Assembly (NCBI GenBank): GCA_029953675.1
Contig: JAMWBK010000010.1
Coordinates: 1,407,001-1,471,000 of the forward strand
DNA from: Rhodosorus marinus
Lineage: Eukaryota; Rhodophyta; Stylonematophyceae; Stylonematales; Stylonemataceae
Direction of reading: 5' to 3'
Length of the DNA stretch: 64,000 nt
Shown here: piece after piece, positions 1-11,914 of the stretch
How the letters are laid out: every line of letters begins with the position of its first letter
Numbering within the stretch: the stretch's first letter is position 1
Made by a program: the position numbers and the translations under genes
Notes under the pieces: generated by a model
The model's database searches: none
The model's input: only the letters and a program-made list of their open reading frames with translations
What the model was told of the DNA's origin: nothing

Positions 1-1710
1 TCCTCCCTACCCCACTCCAAACTCTTACCAGCACACTCCTAAGCTCCGCTCCTTAAATATCTCCATAATCAAAATCCTCATACACACAAAAAATTCTTCT
101 CCAAACACAGCCCCAAACCCCGTCCCCCTCCCAGCCTCTCTCTCATCAAAGCTTCACCCCCCAAATTCCCATCGTCTCTCAACGACCCCAAAAATCCAGT
201 ATTTCAACGAATACCCTGAAAACAAATCGACTGGTCCATAATCCAAAGGCCATTGTGACCCACCGAATAAAGATAAAACAAAAAAAAAATAGACCAAGAT
301 TGAAGCCACAGTTTTCCCTTCCCTTCAACCCCCCACCCCCCAAACTTTTTCTCGTTTGCTTCTTTTTACCGAACGACTATATTACCACCACCCTCCAGTG
401 AATAAACGTCTGAAAAGTCGACGAATCTAAGTATATTTAATATAAATATGTATATTTAGATGGAATATTTTATTCGATTTACCCCCTAGTCTTTTTTCCT
501 ACTCGATCAACATGATTGGGATTCTAACCTCCTCCATCGCCCTTTTTGACTTAACCGAGATAGACATGTTGATAAAAATGAATTTTTGAATGTTTTGGCT
601 GGATTCTTTTCTGTGGCCACACGAGCTCTCATTGATCCTGCCGTGAGGATGAGATAGACCAATTGTAGATCAAAGGGTTTTTTTAAAACCAATGATTTTA
701 TCCCGCGTGTCAAATTGGACGTGGACAGAAATCCACATGTTAGTGATTGAGCTACATCTATATGGATCAAAATGATTGCTAGTTGCTAGTTGGTGAAGGA
801 CAGGAATCGGTCTGCTTGCATGTTGGATCGGCACGGACAAAGTTGATTAAGAAGCCGTGAAAATCGATACGGGAAAACGTCTATGGCCATCGGAGACGGC
901 GGGCATAAGACAGTTGGTTGAGGGCGGGAAGGTCTGTTGGAGGGGAAGACGAGCAGTGACGAACGTCACATTCGTCACTGTTCGTCGCTGGTCCTGAAGA
1001 CGTATTGCAGTTTGCATAGGAGATCGATGCACACATGATCAATGGTTTTCGGTTTCCGCCCAAGCTATGGTGTAAAAACCCCAGCACTCGTAGACCGTAT
1101 GCTAGCTACAGTTGATGGCCTCATATGGCGATCACGGAAATCTGTGGCTGAAGGAATTGTTGTGGACATGTCGTTAGTCCCGCATCGCCTTTGAGAGAAA
1201 GCGTTGGGAGAGGGTGTATATCTAATCATCATCGGGATGGACCTCTCCTGGTGGAGAGGCCGTTCCAACAATAACAACAAGTAACAAGGATAGCCTTTCA
1301 GATCTGTCCCGGTCTCTCAGTTGTTCGACTTAGTCCAGGTGAGGAGAAGGCTGAGATGAGTTCATTCTTGTCCAACGGCCTAGGGAAAAAAGGAATCCTA
1401 TGTCCGCCATGCGTTGCGTGACTCTTAAGGAGCAGACCCGTGGGGAAACACGCACAGCTCGAATTCGAGGGTTCGGGACGGATCCACACGGGGTTCACAA
1501 TCCATAGCTTTTGCTGTACTGTAGAAGGGTAAACTTTATTCAACGCCTAAACTTTCCGCGAAAAGCCAAGCAACCTGCTCATAACGAGCATCCAAAATGA
1601 GTTCCGTCGCAGCTGCGCGGAGCTTGCGACGATACCACCAGCCAATGGATCACAGAAGCAGGGAAGTTTTCACATTTTATGCGTTCGTTTCAAGAGGATG
1701 AGGTGACTGC
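1..1710. other. Gene-free stretch at the window start
   Basis: I see no convincing exon here. Short open frames lack family resemblance and look like chance. The first 400 bases are pyrimidine-rich with poly-A runs. The only notable structure is a 16-bp hairpin near 948-986, listed separately. The stretch lies downstream of the APX stop codon on the minus strand. Confidence 0.6.
948..986. repeat. 16-bp inverted repeat (hairpin), 7-nt loop
   Basis: Positions 948-963 pair with 971-986 around a 7-base loop. The inner 10 pairs are perfect (cagtgacgaa against ttcgtcactg) and one G-T pair sits at 953/981. It lies in non-coding sequence about 725 bases past the APX stop. Function unknown; seen directly in sequence. 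Confidence 0.8.
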
Positions 1711-2574
1711 TCACAAGTCCCATCCGAGCTCAGAGAGCTTCTGATGTGCCTTTGCGTAGTCCTCAAAGAACTTGTCCTGGTTTGCCGCGTACTCTTCGAC
1801 AAGGGCCTTGCAGTTCGGCTCGTCCATCAGCGCCAGATCGCTCTCCAGTTTCAGGAGGGCGGGATCCGCTTCCTCCTTCACTAGCTCCTGGAAATAGGAG
1901 TTGTCAAACTTCAACATTTCGTGAGTCCAGGGTCCCTCGAATCCGGAACGGTCCTTGTGGGCCTTTCCCAGAGTGTGCGCTCCGGAAAGCGCGACGATCT
2001 CAGCGTCATTGAATCCCATCCGGTAGAAGATATCTCGGAGGTGGCCCATCCTCTGGCCTGCGTCCGGAAGACGGCCATCAGGGGTGCAATTCTCCGGCAA
2101 AGCATCTTTGCGGCCGAGATTAAAGGAAATTTGGGGCCCTCCCGCGTGTGCAACCGCCACAACAGAGGCGAGCTGATAAAGGTCGGCGTACGAAATTTCC
2201 GGGAACTTCTCCTTAATGGGCTCAAGCGTATCCATGGCCCATCCCAGTCCATTGTTTGCTCCGTGATCCCTCTCCGGAGAGAACCTGATGGAAGCATCGG
2301 CTCCTGGAGTCTCGGGCTCATCCTTGTTAAAAGTTCCGGCGTCGTGCCAAGCAAGTCGAACCATGATCGGCTGGCACGGGACCTCATCGTAGAGCTTCAT
2401 CAACGAATCGGTAACCTCCGCAACGTCAACTTTCATACTCACAGGAGTGGTGTGCAATGAAGCCCGGCCGTATCCCATTCCGGCCCTTCGCATCGTCGAC
2501 ATCGATCCGCACACATTGCTCCCGAATGAGAGTCCTCTGCGGACCAACAAACCACTGCTCCCAACAAAAGCCAT
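1711..2574 (-). CDS. APX: Ascorbate peroxidase, organelle-targeted
   Basis: Single-exon class I haem peroxidase of 287 residues that reduces H2O2 with ascorbate. The distal pocket reads R-L-A-W-H-D with Arg73, Trp76 and His77. The proximal histidine is His200 in A-L-S-G-A-H-T-L-G. Trp216 and Asp246 complete the usual APX proximal triad at family spacing. I start at the ATG at 2574, which gives M-A-F-V-G-S-S-G. The open frame extends nine codons upstream only through a TTG. About 45 leader residues rich in Arg and Ser precede the catalytic domain, and the Phe at position 3 matches red-algal plastid transit peptides, although mitochondrial import cannot be excluded. There is no C-terminal membrane anchor, so a soluble form is expected. 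Confidence 0.95.
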   Translation of the reverse strand: MAFVGSSGLLVRRGLSFGSNVCGSMSTMRRAGMGYGRASLHTTPVSMKVDVAEVTDSLMKLYDEVPCQPIMVRLAWHDAGTFNKDEPETPGADASIRFSPERDHGANNGLGWAMDTLEPIKEKFPEISYADLYQLASVVAVAHAGGPQISFNLGRKDALPENCTPDGRLPDAGQRMGHLRDIFYRMGFNDAEIVALSGAHTLGKAHKDRSGFEGPWTHEMLKFDNSYFQELVKEEADPALLKLESDLALMDEPNCKALVEEYAANQDKFFEDYAKAHQKLSELGWDL

Positions 2575-4671
2575 TCTACAAAAATTAAGATTTACCAACA
2601 AGCTGAAACAAGAGAATTGAAACTTCTTAATCCTTCTAGCCCTTTCGTCTCCCTCAATCTCCCTCTCCTCCTTCGCTTCCCGCTGCCGTCATCGTGCTCA
2701 ACCGATGTCATCCACCGCTAGATAAAACCTTTCCAGGAGACCCAAAATCCAAGGCGTTTTCGGCAGCAGCCATTTGGTCTATCTCTGATAACCAATATAT
2801 GAATCTTTACCCCTTTTTTCAAAACCATGACTCCATGCATCCATTATCGAGGGGTTCCTCATGGACGGTTCCATTTATCCCGGATACCATTCTTTGAAAA
2901 CCATTGGTTTAAATATCTGCCGTCCGCACATTTATACGAATTATAGAACTATACGTGTTATTAACATTTTTATTGGATGAAAGTTTTTATTAAGAATATA
3001 TAATTGGTTAACTTTATATGATTAGTTATAAATTAGTTGCCTCAGATGGAATTTGAAAGTTGATTTAAGAGGGGTATCGTCTTATTTTCGGAGTATACAC
3101 AATTAATGGTCTTTGCAAAGGGGGGGTTTGGTTCACGTGGAAATACAGGATCTCCGTGCAATGGAATCAAAGCAAAAAAATTTCCTTTTAACCAAAAACG
3201 AGTTAGTGGTGATGTGAAACATGTATTGTTTTATTTTATTGAGGTTTTGCGGTGGCCGTTGTGCCTCGGTGGAATGGAATCTCATTTCCCCCTAGTTGCT
3301 TCCTCTGGTGGTTTCTGTATCAATTGTATGGGAAGACTGTCTATGGTGGGAAAGGATAGTGCTTTATCAGTGGGAATCTGTTTGATCTCCAGTAGCTGAC
3401 GGATGCATGATCGTTTGCTGTGGACAGAGGACTTTAGCCCGATTTGAAGTGGACTTGAGTGAAGTAATTGATCCAAAGCTCCTTGGACTTTTCAGAATGC
3501 ATGTGGCTCATCGTCGGAACCAGACAGAGGAAATTCACATACATCGTAAAAAAATTAGATCGAAATGGAGCAGCTAAGCCACTGGCTAATGGAAGCAGGT
3601 GCGTACAGTACACATGAGAGAGAACGTCGGCAGGTGATACACCTCGTGCCAGTCGAAAAAGCCGTGGCCTATGCTCCAAATGTCCGCGTAGCTACACGCA
3701 GATCCGCCAAACTTTTAGCAGTGAGCAAGCGGCGTTTCAAAAGCACCAGGGGGGTTATAGACCACCGCAGGCAGGTTCCCCAAGCACACTGCCTGCCGGC
3801 TCTGCTCACCTCGGCTTAATGCGGATCTCAACAGCTAGCTCAGGGAAAATCTCAATAAGCTTGTGCCATGAGTTCTAGCCGGTCGACGTCAGTGGGACCG
3901 TATAGAAGCGCCCGAAATTTGCTCATCCAGCTTCTTGACAGATACCTATCCACAACACTCCTCATTGATACCCTACGGAGCGCATCAGACAAAGCTAGTT
4001 CCCTCTACGCGACCACAAAACACCAAAATTGCAATACTCGTAGCCATTTTCCCCCTCTTTCAATGAAGATAAAATGTCGTTTTTGAAAATAAATTAGACC
4101 AGGTAGCACTGCATCCTTCAAAAACCAATATGAAAAAGTACATTTTTTAATAATTTATCGAAATGATGATATTCCCGTTTCAATCAAATTATATATATAT
4201 TTCAAATATCTCAAAGACTAAATTTCCAACCAAACACAAACTAATCAGAGAAATTTTCGAAAATCAATCTCGACTTGCTTGGGTGTTGGCCTTTGGAAAT
4301 ACTTACTTTCTTCACGTCTTTCTGTTTCCATCATTGGAAAAGTTTCTAATTTTAAAAGGAATCTAATGGATCATAAAAGGAAAACAATTTCATGTCACGA
4401 AAGCTTTACTTTCGGGAAGTTTTGGGAAGAAGATGAGAACGTAATTTTTCATATGAAGGTTTCCGTTGGTGATAATTAAAGGATGGAATGAGATTTTGGT
4501 GTGGAGAGGATGATATAAGAAGACGAGGGGGAGTGGAGGATTTAAAAGCTTTGGTGATGGAGTTCACTTTTGATTTGGTTTTTCCGAGTCGTTGATTTTG
4601 CTTTTCTCTGCTCGATTGTTTTGGAGGGTGAGGAGGCTGGGTTCGGGAAGCGGTTTGAGTTTTGCGTTGAG
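2575..4671. other. Intergenic region between divergent APX and GRAM genes
   Basis: About 2.1 kb with no supported exon. It must hold both promoters. The middle (about 2940-3050 and 4090-4260) is AT-rich. Open frames near 3106-3399 and 3868-4086 have no recognisable product. Confidence 0.6.
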
Positions 4672-5472
4672 ATGGAGGAGGAAGGCGAGAAATCAAAACA
4701 GGTATTAACCTGTGCGGTTGTTCATAAGGGAGTAAATAAGGTGGGCAAGATGCATGTTATGTCGGACCACTTGGTGTTTCGGTCCGGCTTGTTGAATGAT
4801 CCGCCGGAGGTGAGGATCCAGTATGATGATGTGGAGCATTTGAAGAGAAGAGGGGTGGGCGGAATCTCCATAGAATTGAAAGAACCCGAAGGAGAAATAT
4901 GGAGGTTTGCAACTTTTCCTAGGCCGGAATTCGCATATCGAACTTTAAAATCGGCTATGGGTTTCGAGACGCTCCCCGACGAGGAGGAAGCAGCGGAGGA
5001 GCCCACTGGCACCAGAATTGAGCCGCAGGATACGAAGGCAGTGCCCCAGACCGGCACTGCGAAGATTGAAAATCAACAGACTGAACCCGTCAGTGACCAG
5101 GAACCTGTATCCGTGGTTCCGGTCCCTACACAACAGTGGAGGAACGATTTGTGGAAAGAAGACATAAACAAAATGCAAAACCCAAAAATCGTCAGCGATA
5201 TGGATGCAGTGATGGACTCCGATGCAGACGAGGACTCAGACAATCTAAGTACGAGCTCGTCGGGGTCGAATAGTCCCGGTGTAAAGACTCCAGATGCCGT
5301 TCAACGTGCCCAAATTTCTCCCAACGCACTCATCATTGTGCTTTCAATTTTCGTGCTGGTGCTTGTTGTTATCATGGTCATCGAGGCTCTCGATGCGAAC
5401 GAATTCGCTACAAATGAGCTCTACATTTTGAAGCGGTCTGCTTGGGATTACGACACATCCCACCCGCTTTGA
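4672..5472 (+). CDS. GRAM-domain protein with C-terminal membrane anchor
   Basis: Intronless gene of 266 residues. Residues about 8-98 look like a GRAM/PH-type lipid-binding module: a run of short beta strands with L-V-F-R-S-G and an I-Q-Y-D-D-V-E-H-L strand. A long acidic, Ser/Thr/Gln-rich linker follows. A hydrophobic segment of about 23 residues (218-240) then leaves a 26-residue tail, so the protein is probably tail-anchored with the GRAM module facing the cytosol. GRAM proteins of this layout often act at membrane contact sites, but that role here is inference. The start is the first ATG in frame (4672); the open frame runs upstream only from a TTG. It converges with the YggS gene 272 bases away. 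Confidence 0.75.
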   Translation: MEEEGEKSKQVLTCAVVHKGVNKVGKMHVMSDHLVFRSGLLNDPPEVRIQYDDVEHLKRRGVGGISIELKEPEGEIWRFATFPRPEFAYRTLKSAMGFETLPDEEEAAEEPTGTRIEPQDTKAVPQTGTAKIENQQTEPVSDQEPVSVVPVPTQQWRNDLWKEDINKMQNPKIVSDMDAVMDSDADEDSDNLSTSSSGSNSPGVKTPDAVQRAQISPNALIIVLSIFVLVLVVIMVIEALDANEFATNELYILKRSAWDYDTSHPL

Positions 5473-5744
5473 GTCAGTATCTCCGGCCCTATCACTGCTG
5501 AAGAATCGACACAAGATCGGGCTATTTGCCAGTTTACTGTCTCTATATCTATTCATTATCCCTTTCTCCGTACATTCTACCTGATTCCAAAGTTTGGAGG
5601 CTGGAATACTAGTTCTACACGCGCCCGGCGGACATGCGACCGCCGAGCTACGAAGCTTCTCGAAGTGGTGCAGAGGCGAAGGGCAGATTAACCCCCGAAA
5701 TAAATATTATAGGACACTCGTCGCTAAATGTGTTAGCGAGTTTT

Positions 5745-6557
5745 TCAACCCGTGGCCTCGGCGGAGACATTCGGATAAAACCTGGCTCCGAAGATCGTAG
5801 ATCCTACGCGGACGTTAGTAGATCCTAGTTTGGTGGCTGTCTCAAAGTCGCCACTCATTCCCATGGACAGCTCGAGACTCGTGGGGCTTCTGTTGAGCGC
5901 TTCAGCTACTTGATTCCGCAACGAGGCCAGGCTCTTGAAATCCTCGTTATCTGGCCCAGCGTTGGCCATACCAATAGTCATCAAACCAATCAGGGAGAGC
6001 CCTGGGCAGTTCGAGACGATATGATTGGCAACGTCTACCGCTTCGCCTTTCCCAGCGCCGGATTTGGCTTCTTCCTCTGAGACGTTCACTTGGAGCATGA
6101 CTCGGAGTGGTTCCGACTTTTCAACCCACTCCTTGTTCAACGCGTCTGCAATCTTTATTCTGTCAACGGTCTCCACGCACCATAAATTCTCCACTTTGGA
6201 GAGCAGCTTCGCCTTGTTCGACTGAAGGGGTCCGATGTAGTGCCAACAAATATCTTTCGGGAGTTCTTCTGCTTTCCTTACAAGCTCCTGCGCATAGTTC
6301 TCCCCAAAGTGTCTCTGACCAACCTCATAAGCGTCCATGATCATTTCCGACGGTTTTGTCTTTCCAACAGCAACAAGCCTCGGTACATCCGTCCTCCCCG
6401 CTTCCTTCGCCGCCTTCTCCAAGCGAGCCTGAACCGACTGTAACGCAATCTTCACAGACAAGTCCCGAGCTTGAGAATCCGAATTCACACTCATCGCTCT
6501 ACGAACTGACGGCAATCTAAAGCTCCTCCCAAATCCTACCAGACCAACGAACGCCAT
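5745..6557 (-). CDS. PLPBP: YggS/PLPBP-type pyridoxal-phosphate homeostasis protein
   Basis: Single exon, 270 residues, of the alanine-racemase-like barrel family that buffers pyridoxal 5'-phosphate. The PLP lysine is Lys66 in V-A-V-G-K-T-K-P. Other family blocks are [20 protein letters not shown] and S-M-G-M-S-G-D-F near the C-terminus. The ATG at 6557 gives [14 protein letters not shown], a basic, Phe-containing leader of about 22 residues before the core. The frame runs further upstream only to a TTG. The leader is very like that of APX in this window, which argues for import into an organelle, most likely the plastid. Core length is normal for the family. Confidence 0.95.
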   Translation of the reverse strand: MAFVGLVGFGRSFRLPSVRRAMSVNSDSQARDLSVKIALQSVQARLEKAAKEAGRTDVPRLVAVGKTKPSEMIMDAYEVGQRHFGENYAQELVRKAEELPKDICWHYIGPLQSNKAKLLSKVENLWCVETVDRIKIADALNKEWVEKSEPLRVMLQVNVSEEEAKSGAGKGEAVDVANHIVSNCPGLSLIGLMTIGMANAGPDNEDFKSLASLRNQVAEALNRSPTSLELSMGMSGDFETATKLGSTNVRVGSTIFGARFYPNVSAEATG

Positions 6558-7354
6558 CCACCAACGAGGACCGAAACACGAAACGATAAAACAAACTCTC
6601 AACGGACAACAACAAATCCAGCCCAACCAATGCAAACCTCGTCAAGACATCACGTTCTAAACTTCTACAATCTCCACTATTCTTATCGACCTCGAGATTC
6701 ACAAAATGATCTAATTTCCTAGTCCTTATCGACAAATTCAAATATGGGAACGTTTTCACCCCTTTAGGCGCCCTCATGTCCAAAACCAACTGCATCCATC
6801 ACGGCGTCCACAGCAGCCATCCAATGCAACCACCTCCACAAGTGATACCCGGTTCATGGGACTGTCCCAGAACTGTCCCAAACTTGATTCTGGTTGGCTG
6901 ACAGCTACAGCCGGCATTCCCACTGGATGGATTCCTAGAGGCTGGCTCTCGGACTTGGCGATGAGAGAAGTTTTTCTGCATTGTAAGTCGCGATAGGTTT
7001 ACGGATGAGATGAATATCTCCATCGGAGCTTCCTAACACCGAGGTGTTTGGACGGGGCTAGGACTCTCCGCGTTGCGCCCAGGTCGGGGTTTTTCCAGTG
7101 TCTGTTGACAAACGTTTTGGATATGGTGAGTCTAGATAGTTATATGCGTCTGCTTACCAGAATTTCAACCCATGCGCTGCCAACACGAAGCGGATGTTGA
7201 GGTACGAGATTTAGTATGAGCAAACGCAAACGTTGCGAGAGGGAGATTTTTGCGGTAGGCAGCTGACACTTGTTGGTTTGTTTAGCGTCAAACAGAGCTT
7301 GCGGTGAACGGGAGCTCATTCTGAATAGATTGTGTGTCATAAAATAAGTTTTCT
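6558..7354. other. Intergenic region between YggS and PAQR genes
   Basis: About 800 bases holding the YggS promoter (its 5' side) and the PAQR 3' region. No other coding signal. An open frame of 99 codons over 7140-7439 overlaps the end of PAQR and may be its true C-terminus (see findings). Confidence 0.55.
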
Positions 7355-8661
7355 TTACGTTGACATACTCAATGAGCATATGCTCCACAAGGACTGAGCC
7401 CAGGATGCGGAAGCAAGAAAAACACACACGTGCCACCACTGATGACTGTGACCTACGATGTTGACCTTCCCGGGAAACAATCTCTCTGGGAGCTGGGTCC
7501 CGTAGATGACGATCCCGAAAGTATACATCGCAGCCATCTTAAGAAACCCGTAAATAAAGGCGTTGATCAATTTGCCATCATCATGTACAATGATAAAATG
7601 AACAGCTGGCACGATCCCTAGCTTCGCCGTGAAAAGCATCACCTGGACACGATATCGCACTAGCTTCTTGTATGAACTGAACTCAACGAACAGAGACGTT
7701 CCGACATTGAATATCAGAACCATAGCGATGTAAAGATTTCGAGTCACTGGCATCGTTCGAAAGATTGATACGAGCATCGACGGGTAACTTGCACAGGTCA
7801 GACCTAGAATTCCTCGGGCATCCTGTCGAGCTACATACAGCAACGAGGACTTTCAGCAAAATGAGCTCTTGAGTAGATCGTTCGTGTGCACTTACTAAGG
7901 AGCTCGCAAACCTCTTCACTTTTGCAAATGAAGAGATGATACATTGCCGAGCTAAAGAGACAGTATGATGCTGTACAGAAGAAAATACCGAAGCAGAGCA
8001 TATCGAGGGGTTCCAAGTTGCTCCAGCTGAGCGCGTAAAGAACGAGCAATGCGCATGGGAAAAGCACGGCGGGAACGAAATGCGTCCAGAAGTTAACTGC
8101 AACAAGGAAGAAGGAATAAACCGTAAGTCGATTCGGAGCAGTACCGAAGCGAGGGGCCGTATCAGCGTTAATACATGAGTTCCCCACTTGCATACCCAGC
8201 TCGTTGTGGACGGTGAAAGCCGAATTGACTAGCTCCCTCCATGAGAGCCCAACGGGACGATACCCATGTGTAACGCAATCATATCTAACATAGGAAGGTA
8301 CTTCTTCTTCAGATAAGGCTGTCCATGACCTTAGTTTGAGAGCCTCTGACTCTGTATTTGCCGTCCACTCATCATCGGTAGTCCCACTCGAACAATCCGG
8401 CCCCATACTTGTACAGAAAAAAAGTGCCTTTTTTGCTGGCCCCTTTCTCGTTGCCGACCTTGTGATTTTTCGTCCGAGAGAGTCTGTCCGGGGATGTACC
8501 CATACGTCAGCTCTGGTCGTGGTAATATACTTAGGGCCGTGCCTGCATTCCACCATCGCCAGGACCCAACAACCTGGGGCGTGGTGAGCTGACACCAGAA
8601 TATGGACCCATCGTTCTCGCGAAGAAATTCCATGCTCTCTTGATTGGATAACCACGAGCAT
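7355..8661 (-). CDS. PAQR-family seven-transmembrane receptor (adiponectin receptor/hemolysin III type)
   Basis: Three exons on the minus strand: 8661-8196, 8096-7896 and 7830-7355. The conserved blocks are G-Y-R-P...S-W-R-E-L, then H-N-E-L-V-N-F-W-T-H-F across the first splice, then S-S-A-M-Y-H-L-F-I-C with S-E-E-V, and finally P-E-R-L-F-P-G-K-V-N-I-V-G-H-S-H-Q-W-W-H. The S-x(3)-H and H-x(3)-H residues are the metal-binding set of this family, whose members act in ceramide/lipid signalling. The first intron is 99 bases, a multiple of three with no stop, so it can be read through. The N-terminus is unsettled: the ATG at 8661 gives 380 residues, but the first 85 look unlike protein and a polypyrimidine acceptor sits just before an ATG at 8406 (295 residues). 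The last 20 residues do not resemble the family. Confidence 0.88.
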
Positions 8662-9177
8662 CTATAGCCAATAGATATACTCATGCCGACTGAATCAAGT
8701 AGAAGACACGCGTAGATATATAATTAGATATAAACGACTTCATAGTAAGGAAATTTTGGATTTTGAATCTCAACCGACAGATTCAGGACACGTGCGTATT
8801 AATGATTAGTTTATGATTTGGAAAATGGTTCGGTCGTACTATCCCGTTTCTGAGTATCGAGCTGGGAACATGAAGCTTTGGTCTTGTTTCGCTAGGTTTG
8901 CGATCTCAACTTGTCCAAACAGAACTTACCTGCTACTCTAACGCTAGGGTTTCTAGCCTCAAATTATCCATCCAGAAGTATCCTCCGGATAAAAGCCTTT
9001 CGGTGCTGTACGCCAGGAGCATTCTTCCGTCAGGTGGAAGTGCTACCTGCATGTGATGTGTTTTCCAGGCAGCAGCAGGGAATCAGTAGGTGGCCCGTTT
9101 TTACACGCATTAGTAATTGATTTATTCTTTTCCAAACTCAAGCCCTTCCTGTGCACGGTGTGCTCCGTTGCTCACTT
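8662..9177. other. Short intergenic region between PAQR and STOML2
   Basis: About 500 bases between two tandem minus-strand genes. It should hold the PAQR promoter and possibly an upstream 5' exon of PAQR. No coding feature that I can support. Confidence 0.5.
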
Positions 9178-10608
9178 TTAGGCGAGGTTTTTCTTGGCAG
9201 AGCTGTCAATTTTCTTGCCAGATTCAGTAGTCCGCCTGTCAGCCTTCGTGTCCGAGGATGTACCTAGTATCTCACGAAATCTATCTAGTGTGGTGTTCAA
9301 CATTGCTTCCGGATCGCTTGGGTTCATTGGAAGTACGACCTGCCATGGTAGAGGGGAAAATTCAAGTTTTTAAGGTGGTGAGAGAGGACAACAATTGAAC
9401 TTCAGAAAAATCCCGGAAACCCTGTTATGATGGCGACTTACAGTGTTCTTCTTATCCGCGAGACCCGACACGGCGTTAATATATTGCTCAGCGAGCCGCA
9501 TAAGCACGGCTTCGTTTCCGTTTTTCTTGGTCATAGAATTGGCCAGCATTGAAAGCCTAAATGAAGCACGACCAGATCAAATTAGCGTCGTCCATGAACA
9601 GCATTCTGAGGCTTATCAAAACAACGTACCCTTTGGCTGTTGCTCGCGCTTTTGCCAGGATAGCCTCAGCCTCTCCTTCGGCTTGGTTTGTTCTCTCAAT
9701 CATGTTTCCTTCCGAAACCAGCATTTTGGAAGACTTTTGGCCTTCCGAAACGTTCACTTCAGACCTCTGCTCGGCCTCTACATTCAGTCAGTATGTACCA
9801 GTCAGGACGTAGAAGCGGAGTCAAACATGCGTTCTCATAATGCTCTTACAGCACAGCCAATTTTCTGGGAGAGCTGTACCTGAGTCCAAGATCTGTGCAC
9901 GCTTTCTCCTCTCTGCCTCCGCCTGGAGTTCCATGGCCTGCCTGACCGAAGCCGGCGGTAAAATATCGCGTATTTCATACCGGAGACATTTTAATCCCCA
10001 AGGAGTCGTTGCCTCATTCAAGCTCTTGACGATTTTTGTGTTGAGGGCCTCTCGCTCTAGAAATGTATCGTCGAGCGTGTATTTGCCAAGCTCGGATCTC
10101 ATCGTCGTCTGTGCGAGCAGAGTTAGAGCTCGGTAGGGGTGCGCGACGCCATACGAAGCTGCCACTGGATCTACAACCTGGGGGAGGAATACCGTATAGA
10201 TAAGCCTTATCGACCAGTTCGTTCATTGCCAAGCAGCAGAGTCGTGGGTAGTGTGCGTACCTTGACATATAGAACACCATCTATTGTGATAGTCACGTTG
10301 TCTCTAGTGATAGCCTGCTGGTTTGGAATGCTTATAGCTTCCTCCTTCAGCGAATGTGTATAAGCGATTCTAAAAACGAGCGGGAGAAGGAACTGCAATC
10401 CAGGCTTCAGAGTATGCGAAAACTTGCCAAATACTTCTACAACATAGACGGTCTGCTGCGGCACAATAACGACGCCAATGTTCATTGGTGGTGTCCTTCT
10501 GCGGGGGAGCACTGCCCTAGGGGTATCACCAAATGTGCACATTCCTCGTATCGCCCCTCCCAAAATGCGGGAGGCCGAACGAAGTTTGCTCCCAGCGGGC
10601 ACCTGCAT
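9178..10608 (-). CDS. STOML2: Stomatin-like protein 2 (mitochondrial prohibitin-domain scaffold)
   Basis: Five exons: 10608-10261, 10177-9880, 9777-9630, 9556-9442 and 9339-9178. They join in phase to 356 residues, the length of the animal protein. Family members organise cardiolipin-rich inner-membrane domains and respiratory complexes. The order is a basic, Arg-rich presequence (about residues 1-40), the stomatin/prohibitin core starting near V-V-I-V-P-Q-Q-T, the signature [12 protein letters not shown] and [11 protein letters not shown], then a coiled-coil with A-G-E-A-like repeats ([12 protein letters not shown]) and the closing [10 protein letters not shown]. The ATG at 10608 is the first in frame after a stop at 10683-10681. 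No hydrophobic N-terminal hairpin is obvious, as is usual for SLP-2. Confidence 0.95.
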
Positions 10609-11914
10609 CGTCCCTCGTTCACCACCAACCCCCTTCAAGGCTGCTCCGCCACAAGGTGCAATCAGCCTTTGGAATAGTTCCTAGCACCTTTCTCCCCCAG
10701 TGCTCTCTACGGGGACTCTGGACAAAATTCCATTTACGATCCCGCCTCCTTCATTGGCAGTGATACCGGGCTCGAGTCGCCTATGACAAGGTGCGAAGGA
10801 GATATCCCTCAGAGCTGGTCAAGCATTTGGAGGTAAGTGGTTTGCTTCATGGGCTGCTTCAACCACCACCATTGGTTGCACTACTTGATAAGCAAGCGGG
10901 GGAGCGTTCTGCAGGAAGTCGATCGGCCGGCAATGATGGAAAAGCGGCGAAAATCAAGTCGTCGCGACAGCACGTACGATGAGACTATGGTTAGAGGCAC
11001 TCCCAACGGAAGGGAGAGACACATGTAGAAGCACTCATAAAACAGCTGCAGCTTCAATTCAAACTAGAGATTAGCAAGACGCGGAACAAGGATCACTCAA
11101 ACTCAACCAAAAGGGTTATCCCACGGAGACAGCCTGTCTCTCCCACCCGACGATTCTTGTATGGACGGTTGTCAATTTATGATTGGACTAAACCATCTCC
11201 TTGCTCATCGCCATACAATATTGAATAATATTATTTTACTGAACATGTCGTGAAAACGAAGTCAGTTCTTCTATATTTCAGTTTTCGTTATGCGACGGAC
11301 GTGACTTTTTGTTCGTACTAGCATTATATAAGAACTTTTATTGGAACATGTCAAACCTTAAACCCGCTTTTGATGGAATCTAAGAGATTATTATCCAACA
11401 AAAAGAGGAAATGAAAAATAAGAAACGTATATTGTCAAATGAAAACATAGAATGGGTCTATTGTCGATGCGGTTCCATTTTGTTTCGTTTTTTTAAAATG
11501 AAGTGATTCTGAAACCAAGTGAGTAGGAACCGAGTTGGGAAACTTTTGGCAAGAGGCATTTTGGTCGCGGTAAAGTTGGCCATTGAGTTTGGTCCCGACG
11601 GGAGATGTAGAAAACGAGGGTTTTAGGGGGTTTGATGAAATAGATCAGGAGCCAGTTGGAGATTTTTTCATATTGCGAGTGAGTTTTGGGGTTTTCAAGC
11701 GTTGGGAGGGAGGGGGATGAATGTATTGGAATTTGGATGGTAACGAGGGAGCTGGAAGAATATTTAGGTAGAGTGTGGAAGAATTTCTGTGAAGGTAGGC
11801 CTCTAGAGAGGGCAAGTGAAAGGTATTGTTCTTGTTTTGTAGCTCAAGAGGATGGGGGTTGGGGTTTAGGGGATTGTGTTTGTGGAGTTTTGTGGTAGTG
11901 TGGGTTTTTGGGGT
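10609..11914. other. Intergenic region between divergent STOML2 and acidic AT-hook genes
   Basis: About 1.3 kb, with promoters for both flanking genes. The central part (11160-11500) is AT-rich. Small open frames on the plus strand at 10791-11028 have no family resemblance. Nothing else supported. Confidence 0.55.

Noticed and set aside
1921-2460. Plus-strand open frame of 179 codons
   Set aside because: Antisense shadow of the APX gene.
9443-9883. Plus-strand open frame of 146 codons
   Set aside because: Antisense to STOML2 exons, which have clear family resemblance.
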